Below are positions 5,696-11,220 of a stretch of DNA of 11,220 bases, in pieces. The number at the start of each line of letters is the position of its first letter. The stretch's first letter is position 1. Below the pieces are notes generated by a model, which did no database searches, had not been told where the DNA came from, and saw nothing but the letters and a program-made list of their open reading frames with translations. A program made the translations under genes and the position numbers. Source of the DNA: SAR202 cluster bacterium (GTDB taxonomy: Bacteria; Chloroflexota; Dehalococcoidia; UBA3495). The stretch lies in the NCBI GenBank assembly GCA_009392075.1, contig VFHG01000122.1, forward strand, positions 1-11,220, written 5' to 3'.

Positions 5696-5932
5696 ATGGC
5701 AACAAAAGCCTATCTATTGATTGAAACCGCAGTCGGCAAGACCCGCGATGTGGCCAACACATTGACCGGACTACCGGGAATCACCACGGTGGACGTGGTT
5801 ACGGGTCCCTACGACATCATCGCGGTGGTATCCGGTGAGGACATGACCGTTGTCGGCGACTTGGTCACCGGGCACATCCACACCGTTACCGGCGTCGTGC
5901 GCACCGTCACCTGCGTGGCAGTCGGCAGCTAG
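5696..5932 (+). CDS. Free-standing Lrp/AsnC ligand-binding (RAM) domain protein
   Basis: A 78-residue protein matching only the C-terminal ligand-binding domain of Lrp/AsnC regulators; the DNA-binding helix-turn-helix half is absent. The pattern fits the beta-alpha-beta-beta-alpha-beta fold: strand 4-11 (KAYLLIET), helix about 15-25, strands 30-36 and 38-46 around GPYDIIAVV, helix about 48-60 and a last strand 65-74 (TGVVRTVTC). Such domains form dimers and higher oligomers and bind amino acids or related effectors (family knowledge). Stand-alone copies are probably effector-sensing or partner proteins, not DNA binders. The ATG has GAGGG four bases upstream. It lies behind a near-consensus promoter and 51 bases ahead of the acyl-CoA dehydrogenase gene with no terminator between, so they are likely cotranscribed. 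Its actual ligand is unknown. Confidence 0.85.
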   Translation: MATKAYLLIETAVGKTRDVANTLTGLPGITTVDVVTGPYDIIAVVSGEDMTVVGDLVTGHIHTVTGVVRTVTCVAVGS

Positions 5933-5983
5933 TTTCCCAACCAGACACTAAGTCCCGAAACGGACATTCGCAGGAGATTCACA

Positions 5984-7159
5984 GTGGAGTTCAAGTTCAC
6001 TGCCGAGGACGAAGAGTTTAGGACAGAGCTTCGGGCGTTCATGAAGACCGAGCTTCCCGATCCATGGGAAGGCGCGGGCCGTTATCCTGAAGACGACGAC
6101 TGGGACCTGAACCGGGTCATCCGCCAAAAGATGGCTGAGAAGGGCTGGCTCACCATGCACTGGCCGGAGGAATACGGCGGCCAGAACGCGTCTCCGGTGA
6201 AGTCGGCTATCTACAACGAAGAGATTTCGTACATGCGCGCCCCCGGACGGGACATCTTTGGCGTGCGCATGCTTGGCCCCACTTTAATGATCCACGGCTC
6301 CGAGGAGCAGAAGAAGACTCATCTCCCCTCAGTGGCCAAAGGCGAGATTCAATGGTGCCAAGGCTACAGCGAACCCGAGTCGGGGTCCGACCTAGCCTCC
6401 CTCAGCACACGTGCAGTTCGCGACGGCGATGACCTAGTGATCAACGGCGCCAAGGTCTGGACGACCATGGCCCACCGCGCCGACTGGATCATGCTGCTGA
6501 CCCGCACCGACCCAGATGCCCCCAAGCACCGTGGCATAAGCTTCGTGTTGGTGGATATGAAGAGTCCCGGAGTGTCGGTCCGTCCCATCATCAACATGGC
6601 CGGCGGTCATGAGTTCAACCAGGTGACCTTTGACGACGTCCGCGTGCCCAGGGCCAACGTGGTCGGCGACGAAGACCGGGGTTGGTACGTGGCAGTGACC
6701 CTGTTGGACTTCGAGCGCTCGGGCATCGACTATTCCGCATCCGCCCGGCGGTTGCTGGACGACACCAAGGAGTTCGCCACCGAGACCAAGCGCAACGGAG
6801 TGCCGCTAATCGAGATTCCTTGGGTGCGCACCCTGATGGCCGACCGGTACATCGACTGCGAAGTCGCCCGTTTGATGGCTTACAACGTGGCCTACATGCA
6901 GTCCCAGGACCTCATTCCCACCAAGGAAGCGTCCATGAGCAAGGTCTTCGGCAGCGAGACGGTCCAACGGGTGAGCGAGGCTGCCCTGGACATCCTGGGC
7001 ATGTACGGTACCCTGGGCCGGGAAGACAAATGGGCGCCATTGAAGGGCCGGGTCCAGGAAAACTGGATGAACGCCTTTGCCGGTACAATTGCCGCCGGAA
7101 CATCAGAGATTCAGCGCAACATCATCGCCGGACGAGGACTGGGTTTGCCACGCGGTTAG
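5984..7159 (+). CDS. Acyl-CoA dehydrogenase family flavoprotein
   Basis: A 391-residue FAD enzyme of the acyl-CoA dehydrogenase family, which introduces an alpha-beta double bond into a CoA thioester and passes electrons to an electron-transfer flavoprotein. Seen: an N-terminal helical domain; the flavin/substrate strand QGYSEPESGSDLAS (126-139); NGAKVWTT (154-161), with the Trp that packs on the flavin; the mid-domain VRVPRANVVG (219-228); and the C-terminal helical domain ending AGTSEIQRNIIAGRGLGLPR (371-390). At the position where short- and medium-chain enzymes carry the catalytic Glu before Gly-Thr, this protein has Ala371. A Glu in LLDFERS (Glu244) may be the base, as in relatives that place it on another helix; this is inference. 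Substrate chain type is unknown. GTG start with AGGAG seven bases upstream; it probably shares an operon with the RAM-domain gene and ends at a clear terminator. Confidence 0.92.
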   Translation: MEFKFTAEDEEFRTELRAFMKTELPDPWEGAGRYPEDDDWDLNRVIRQKMAEKGWLTMHWPEEYGGQNASPVKSAIYNEEISYMRAPGRDIFGVRMLGPTLMIHGSEEQKKTHLPSVAKGEIQWCQGYSEPESGSDLASLSTRAVRDGDDLVINGAKVWTTMAHRADWIMLLTRTDPDAPKHRGISFVLVDMKSPGVSVRPIINMAGGHEFNQVTFDDVRVPRANVVGDEDRGWYVAVTLLDFERSGIDYSASARRLLDDTKEFATETKRNGVPLIEIPWVRTLMADRYIDCEVARLMAYNVAYMQSQDLIPTKEASMSKVFGSETVQRVSEAALDILGMYGTLGREDKWAPLKGRVQENWMNAFAGTIAAGTSEIQRNIIAGRGLGLPRG

Positions 7160-7180
7160 TTTCTTAGACGTAAGTCAGAT

Positions 7181-7220
7181 AAAGAGAAGGGCCAGCATAC
7201 AGCGGGCCCTTCTCTTTTTA
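7181..7220 (+). terminator. Rho-independent terminator after the acyl-CoA dehydrogenase
   Basis: AAAGAGAAGGGCC (7181-7193) pairs perfectly with GGCCCTTCTCTTT (7205-7217) around an 11-base loop, and the T-run continues to 7219. On the minus strand the 3' arm ends CTTCTCTTTAT, so it could also stop the convergent glc operon, whose last gene ends at 7297. The outer arm matches that of the palindrome at 2478-2517. Confidence 0.85.
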
Positions 7221-7246
7221 CCAGGGTGACCTGTGCAGAGCCGTTG

Positions 7247-7284
7247 CCCCCACCCTAACCCTCCCCAGTGCTCGGGAGTAGGGG
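7247..7284. repeat. REP-like palindromic element
   Basis: CCCTA (7253-7257) and CTCCC (7261-7265) pair with GGGAG (7274-7278) and TAGGG (7279-7283), leaving ACC bulged and an eight-base loop. The C-rich start CCACCCTAACCCTCCCC resembles the common intergenic repeat of form CACCCTAACCCTCTCCC found in many bacterial genomes. Only one copy is visible here, so the repeat status is inference. Confidence 0.35.
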
Positions 7285-7296
7285 ACAACAGGCCGC

Positions 7297-8604
7297 CTAC
7301 TTCAGGGAATACGCCTCATCAAGGATATCCACCACGTGGCGGGCACGGCCGTGTATACCGCGGGACTTGAATCCCATTTCCACTTGCAGCATGCAGCCCG
7401 GATTGGCGGTGATCACTTCATGGGTGTCGGTGGCGGCGATGCTGTCCATCTTGCGGTTGAGCAGCCTCTTGGAAAGGGCGGGCTGGACCGAGGAATAGAT
7501 CCCGGCGCCGCCACAACACAGGCTGGAATTCTCCATCTCCACAAGTTCCAGACCGGGAATAGAGTTCAGAATGGTGCGGGGCGCGGCGGTGATGCGCTGG
7601 GCGTGGGCCAAGTGGCAAGGGTCTTGGAAGGTGACGCGTCGGTTAACTGTGGCGGTGGGAGCTTGGAACGGCAGCCCGACCAAGAATTTGGTCACGTCCT
7701 CGGTCATATCGCTGAACAGAGTGGCTTTGGTGCGGTATTCCGGGTCGTCCTTCAGTAATTCGGCATACTCTTTCATGCTGGAGCCGCAGCCGGCGGACGA
7801 GGTGATGATCCGCTCCACCCCGGCAGCCATCAGGGAGTCGATGTTGGTCCGGGCCATGGCACGGGCGTTTTCGAGGTCTCCGGCGTGGGTGTTCAATGCC
7901 CCACAGCATCCCTGACCCAGAGGTACCATCACATCGCAGCCGTTGCGGGTTAGGACACGCACCGTGGCCTCCATAGTCGATCCCTGCATCAGAGGCATCA
8001 CGCAGCCGGACAGCAGCGCTACCGTGGTCTTCTTCTCGCCTTGGGCTGGGTAGACCGTGTCCGATGGCCCGAAGAACTTTTTGCTCAAGGGCGGCAACTG
8101 GGACTCCAACTTGCCTATACCACCGGGCAGCAGGTAGAGCAGATGGGATAGCCGCACCAGCTTCTGGATGCCCAAACGCTGGTACAGCCGGATCAGGTTC
8201 GCTCCCATCCTTAGTTTTTTAGGGTTCGGCAAGGCAGAGTTCAAGAAGAAGCGGCTGAACCGCTTCAATTCTTTGGACTGGAGACCGGCAGCCCGGACCT
8301 GGGACCGGGTGCGTTCCATGATACGGCCGTAGGGCACGCCTGATGGGCAAACCGCTTCGCAGGCGCGGCACTGGAGGCACGCCTCCCAGTGTGAGACGAT
8401 CCTGGGGGTGATCTCGACCCTGCCCTCGTTGACGGCCTTCATCAGCGCCAGCCGGCCCCTGGGCGATTCCATCTCCAGCGCCGTCTCCACGTAGGTCGGG
8501 CAGGAGCTTAGGCACAGCCCGCAGTGGACGCAACGGTAGAGATCGGCCTCGGCCGGGGCGTCGGGTCCGGTAAAGCCCGGGATTCCGGTGATGGGTTGGG
8601 CCAC
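7297..8604 (-). CDS. glcF: Glycolate oxidase iron-sulfur subunit GlcF
   Basis: The electron-transfer subunit of a glycolate or related 2-hydroxyacid dehydrogenase, passing electrons from the flavin subunits towards quinone at the inner face of the membrane. At 435 residues it is close to the usual length. Two [4Fe-4S] ferredoxin-like motifs are complete: Cys25, 28, 31, 35 and Cys76, 79, 82, 86, the second followed by Pro. Two cysteine-rich (CCG) domains follow, the first with Cys201, the pair Cys233-Cys234 and Cys273, the second with Cys330, the pair Cys363-Cys364 in SLCCGGAG, and Cys404. This is the GlcF and heterodisulfide-reductase-D type layout. It starts at GTG; that G is also the last base of the glcE stop (TAGTG). 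GGGAGG six bases upstream lies within the end of glcE, so translation is probably coupled. It is the last gene of the operon. Confidence 0.93.
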   Translation of the reverse strand: MAQPITGIPGFTGPDAPAEADLYRCVHCGLCLSSCPTYVETALEMESPRGRLALMKAVNEGRVEITPRIVSHWEACLQCRACEAVCPSGVPYGRIMERTRSQVRAAGLQSKELKRFSRFFLNSALPNPKKLRMGANLIRLYQRLGIQKLVRLSHLLYLLPGGIGKLESQLPPLSKKFFGPSDTVYPAQGEKKTTVALLSGCVMPLMQGSTMEATVRVLTRNGCDVMVPLGQGCCGALNTHAGDLENARAMARTNIDSLMAAGVERIITSSAGCGSSMKEYAELLKDDPEYRTKATLFSDMTEDVTKFLVGLPFQAPTATVNRRVTFQDPCHLAHAQRITAAPRTILNSIPGLELVEMENSSLCCGGAGIYSSVQPALSKRLLNRKMDSIAATDTHEVITANPGCMLQVEMGFKSRGIHGRARHVVDILDEAYSLK

Positions 8605-9977
8605 TAGATACCTCCCAGGAATCGGCCTGGGTTAAGGATTCCACTGGGATCGAACCGGTCTTTGATCCCTCGCATGACGGCGAGACTATCAGGTGAGTCC
8701 CCCCAAATGTCGATCTGTCTCTTTACCGGGAGGGGACATTGCTCTACGACCGCCGAACCGCCGTAACGGTGGGCGACTTGCCGGACCTGGTTGACCGCGT
8801 CCAGGATAGGCTGGGTTGTGTCAGCGCCGGAAGGCGAGCTGTCTAGAGGCATTGGCCAAAACAATCGCATGATCCCAAACCCAGGGTCTACGATCTGTTC
8901 CGGCTTTTCACCGGAGAAAATTATCTCCCCACACTCGGCGGAGGTCCGGGCAGCCGACTTGGATTGAACAGAAATCTTTATGACCAGGTCGGAGCTAGGA
9001 CTGATCTCGATCGGAACGTCGGTGATCCAGCGCAGTAACCCTTTAGCTGCGGGGCCTTCGATCCGCTGCACCGCTTTGGCCCCCTCCGCCAATAGCAGCG
9101 CTGCCGCTTCCTCCAATCTGCGCCCGGTGGCCTTGGCCCGACCGGCGAAGAAAGCGAATGTCAGGGCGATCTCCTCTTTCCCAAGTCCCAGGTCCTGAGA
9201 AGCGGCTTGGACCGAGTCCTGCAGATGCCGGGAGACACCGGACGTGACGCTGTGGCAGCCCATCGGAGCCGCCGGCGAATGGATCAACTTACGGCCCGCC
9301 GCGATGGAATCGGCCAGTGATGGGAATGACGCCAACAAAGCCCCAGATTGGGGGTCGATGGGCAAGAGCTTGAATGAGGCCTCTACGATGACTCCCAAGG
9401 TCCCCAGGGAGCCGGCGTACAGCTTGTTCAGGTCGTACCCGGTTACGTTCTTAACCACTTTGCCGCCGGCCTTGGTGGCCACGCCCTGAGTATTCAGGAC
9501 ACCGATGCCGATGAGCCATTCCCTGGGCAGACCAAAGGCGTAGGCCAGGGGCCCGCCAGTCCCCACAGATAGGATGCCGCCCACGGTGGAGCGTTCGCAC
9601 AGGGCCGCTTCCAAAGGGACGAACTCGCCGCCGGGCGCCAGTTGTTCCTGCAGAGACGCCAAGGTCACTCCAGACTCGACCGTGGCAGTCATATCCGCGG
9701 GCTGGTAGTCCAATACCTGGTCCAGGGCCCCCAGGTCCAGGACAACATCGGCTTTACGTGGAACGTTGCCCAGCCCGGTCCGAGTGCCGCCGCCTCTGGG
9801 CAGAATGCTGACCATCTCTGACGAAGCCCAACTGAGCACTTCGGATATTTGGAGCCGGTCCACCGGCCGCACCACGGCCTGTGGCGTCAGCCCATCGATC
9901 TCATGGCCGTCGCCAGAGGAAACTAGATTGCCGCCTAAAAGCCTAGCAAGCTGGTCACTGAGGGATAACTCCAACAA
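8604..9977 (-). CDS. glcE: Glycolate oxidase FAD-binding subunit GlcE
   Basis: A FAD-linked subunit of the same complex, from the PCMH-type FAD-binding superfamily. Seen: PRGGGTRTGLG (60-70), STVGGILSVGTGGP (130-143) and the long signature from KVVKNVTGYDLNKLYAGS (173-190) to LGTLGVIVEASFKLLP. The C-terminus ends NPGRFLGG, typical of the family. At 457 residues it is about 100 longer than E. coli GlcE; the extra length lies in the middle and C-terminal half, so it may be a GlcE-like relative. Two adjacent TTG codons could start it. AGGAG at 9985-9981 lies three bases before the first and six before the second, so the second (9974) is the better spaced start. It overlaps glcF by one base and follows glcD after 72 bases. 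Confidence 0.88.
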   Translation of the reverse strand: MLELSLSDQLARLLGGNLVSSGDGHEIDGLTPQAVVRPVDRLQISEVLSWASSEMVSILPRGGGTRTGLGNVPRKADVVLDLGALDQVLDYQPADMTATVESGVTLASLQEQLAPGGEFVPLEAALCERSTVGGILSVGTGGPLAYAFGLPREWLIGIGVLNTQGVATKAGGKVVKNVTGYDLNKLYAGSLGTLGVIVEASFKLLPIDPQSGALLASFPSLADSIAAGRKLIHSPAAPMGCHSVTSGVSRHLQDSVQAASQDLGLGKEEIALTFAFFAGRAKATGRRLEEAAALLLAEGAKAVQRIEGPAAKGLLRWITDVPIEISPSSDLVIKISVQSKSAARTSAECGEIIFSGEKPEQIVDPGFGIMRLFWPMPLDSSPSGADTTQPILDAVNQVRQVAHRYGGSAVVEQCPLPVKRQIDIWGDSPDSLAVMRGIKDRFDPSGILNPGRFLGGI

Positions 9978-10049
9978 AAACTCCTACTCGAATCGGACGG
10001 CGTTGGTTCTGCTTGAATAGTACGGTAACAAATAGACCGGCTTTGCCGG
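9978..10049 (-). other. glcD-glcE spacer with small hairpin
   Basis: CCGGC (10037-10041) and GCCGG (10045-10049) pair around a three-base loop immediately after the glcD stop codon. On the minus strand the hairpin is followed by TCTATTTGTTA, a poor T-tract. It may be a weak partial terminator or an mRNA-stabilising stem that sets the ratio of GlcD to GlcE and GlcF. The spacer also carries the AGGAG of glcE. Confidence 0.3.
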
Positions 10050-11220
10050 CTAAATGGTCATGCCGGGGGCGGCTGGATGGGCGTGGGGCGTGTGTTTCTT
10101 CCCGTCAGGGAATATCTTGCCTGGGTTCAGGCTATTTGCGGGAGCGAATGCGTCGCGGACCAATACCATGGCCGCCATGTCGTCAGTGGAGAAAACCAGG
10201 GGCATCTGCTCTTTCTTCTCCAGGCCGACGCCGTGCTCGCCGGTCAGCGTTCCACCGGCGTCCACGCATATCTGCAGTACCTCGGTCCCGGCTTCAACGA
10301 TTTTGTCCAAGGCGCCGGGCTTGCGCTCATCGAATAGCAAACACGGATGGAGGTTTCCGTCTCCGGCGTGAAACACGTTGGCTATCGGTATATCGTACTT
10401 GACGCTGACGTCGGCGACGGCTGCCAGCACCGGGGCCAACTGGGTCCTGGGCACGACGCCATCAACCAGAAAGTAGTTGGGGGCGATGCTGCCTAACGCG
10501 CCTAACGCGCCTTTGCGTCCCACCCAGAGTTGCTCCCGCTCCTCGGCGGCTTCGGCGGCCCGCACCTGGGTGGCGCCGGTGTCCCACAGGGCGGCCTCGA
10601 CTTCCTCTCCGATCTCGTCCACCTCGTCCTGCAAGCCTTCAAGTTCGATCAGCAGCACGGCCCCGGCATCGTCGGGATACCCGGCGTCACTGACCTTCTG
10701 CACGGCCTGGATAGTCAGGGCGTCGATCATCTCCAGCGCAGCGGGGACTATGCCCTGCTCGATCACTGCTGAGACTGCGGTGCAGGCCGACTCCACGTCG
10801 GGGAAAATGCCGAGGAACGTCCGCACGGCTTCGGGCACCGGCAAGAGACGTACCGCAATCTTGGTGGCGATGCCGAAGGTGCCCTCCGAGCCGGTAAATA
10901 CGCCACGAAGGTCGTACCCAACCGTTTCACGGGCCAAGCTGCCCAGGTTGACGATCTGGCCGTCTTCAAGCACAACTTCCATGCTCAACACGTGGTTGGT
11001 GGTGGTGCCGTAGGCCAGGCAGTGGGGACCGCCGGCGTTCTCGGCGATGTTGCCGCCCAAGCTGCAGGCCTTCTGGCTGGAGGGGTCGGGAGCGTAGCGC
11101 AGGCCGAACTTGCGGACGTGGGTGTCCAGGTCCAGGTTGATGACACCCGGCTCCACCAACGCCAGACGGTTTTCGGTGTCCACTTCCAGGATGTGGTTCA
11201 TGCGAGGGAAAGCAACCTGG
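10050..11220 (-). CDS. glcD: Glycolate oxidase catalytic subunit GlcD (N-terminus beyond window)
   Basis: The FAD-containing catalytic subunit that oxidises glycolate to glyoxylate, or D-lactate or another 2-hydroxyacid in close relatives. The frame stays open to the right edge, so about 389 codons are visible and the first 80-100 residues are missing; the Met at 11201 is internal. Numbered from that Met: the FAD-binding run with DPSSQKACSLGGNIAENAGG (39-58) and then HCLAYGTTTNHV, RETVGYDLRGVFTGSEGTFG (91-110), FHAGDGNLHP (277-286) and GEHGVGLEK (321-329), the last two carrying the His and acidic residues of the FAD-oxidase C-terminal domain. The end NPGKIFPDGKKHTPHAHP has a small basic, His-containing tail. 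It is the upstream gene of glcDEF; the promoter lies outside the window. Substrate choice between glycolate and D-lactate is not resolved. Confidence 0.92.
   Translation of the reverse strand, partial: QVAFPRMNHILEVDTENRLALVEPGVINLDLDTHVRKFGLRYAPDPSSQKACSLGGNIAENAGGPHCLAYGTTTNHVLSMEVVLEDGQIVNLGSLARETVGYDLRGVFTGSEGTFGIATKIAVRLLPVPEAVRTFLGIFPDVESACTAVSAVIEQGIVPAALEMIDALTIQAVQKVSDAGYPDDAGAVLLIELEGLQDEVDEIGEEVEAALWDTGATQVRAAEAAEEREQLWVGRKGALGALGSIAPNYFLVDGVVPRTQLAPVLAAVADVSVKYDIPIANVFHAGDGNLHPCLLFDERKPGALDKIVEAGTEVLQICVDAGGTLTGEHGVGLEKKEQMPLVFSTDDMAAMVLVRDAFAPANSLNPGKIFPDGKKHTPHAHPAAPGMTI
10492..10509. repeat. Nine-base in-frame tandem duplication in glcD
   Basis: CCTAACGCG occurs twice in a row, encoding Gly-Ala-Leu-Gly-Ala-Leu on the minus strand just before the conserved APNYF region. 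It is in frame and does not disturb the gene. Confidence 0.7.

Noticed and set aside
6682..7167. 161-codon plus-strand frame within the acyl-CoA dehydrogenase
   Set aside because: Overlaps the conserved C-terminal domain in another frame and has no recognisable motif.
7253..7264. Telomere-like CCCTAACCCTCC
   Set aside because: Only one and a half units, in a bacterial intergenic region, and better explained by a REP-like hairpin.
10477..11013. 178-codon plus-strand frame opposite glcD
   Set aside because: Ser/Thr/Ala-rich low-complexity translation typical of the antisense of a G+C-rich gene; GlcD motifs run through the same bases.
1..11220. CRISPR array, tRNA/rRNA, insertion sequence, integrase or defence genes
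   Set aside because: I looked for direct-repeat arrays, cloverleaf-like sequence and mobile or defence protein motifs and saw none; all large frames belong to ordinary metabolic or housekeeping families.

Overview
The window looks like chromosomal DNA from a free-living bacterium with a fairly G+C-rich genome. The best guess is Chloroflexota, perhaps the SAR202/Dehalococcoidia side. This rests on gene content: a luciferase-like flavin/F420 oxidoreductase, a free-standing Lrp/AsnC ligand-binding domain, a CoA-ester dehydrogenase and a glycolate-oxidase-type operon. No marker gene settles the taxonomy. I see no tRNA, rRNA, CRISPR array, transposase, integrase or phage gene.

Layout, left to right. 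Bases 1-325 hold no convincing gene but contain a possible promoter and a strong hairpin ahead of an RhlE-like DEAD-box RNA helicase (326-2044, +). The helicase tail carries a degenerate 18-residue tandem repeat. Four bases after it, a small multi-pass membrane protein ends on the opposite strand (2049-2411, -). A perfect 40-bp palindrome (2478-2517) follows, probably the terminator of the next minus-strand gene. Two minus-strand genes come next, each apparently with its own promoter: a luciferase-like monooxygenase-family oxidoreductase (2578-3510) and an NAD-dependent epimerase/dehydratase (3586-4527). Their start codons are preceded by strikingly similar leader sequences. A spacer of about 300 bases separates the epimerase from rsmG (4824-5561, -).

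The rsmG promoter region is divergent. Rightward, a near-consensus promoter (TTGACA, 18 bases, TAAAAT) drives a 78-residue free-standing RAM-domain protein (5696-5932), followed after 51 bases by an acyl-CoA dehydrogenase (5984-7159), probably in one operon. Copies of AGCCGGGC sit against the -10 boxes on both sides and could be a shared operator. The acyl-CoA dehydrogenase ends at a clear terminator (7181-7220), followed by a REP-like element.

From 7297 to the right edge a minus-strand operon reads glcD-glcE-glcF, encoding the three subunits of a glycolate or other 2-hydroxyacid dehydrogenase. glcD is cut by the window edge. glcE and glcF overlap by one base. The complex would oxidise a 2-hydroxyacid with FAD in GlcD/GlcE and pass electrons through the Fe-S subunit GlcF to the respiratory chain.

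Overall this is a housekeeping plus oxidative-catabolism region. I do not see a defence system or an obviously new multi-gene machine. The most interesting signals are the patterned helicase tail, the duplicated leader element, the divergent operator-like repeats, and an acyl-CoA dehydrogenase lacking the common C-terminal catalytic glutamate.
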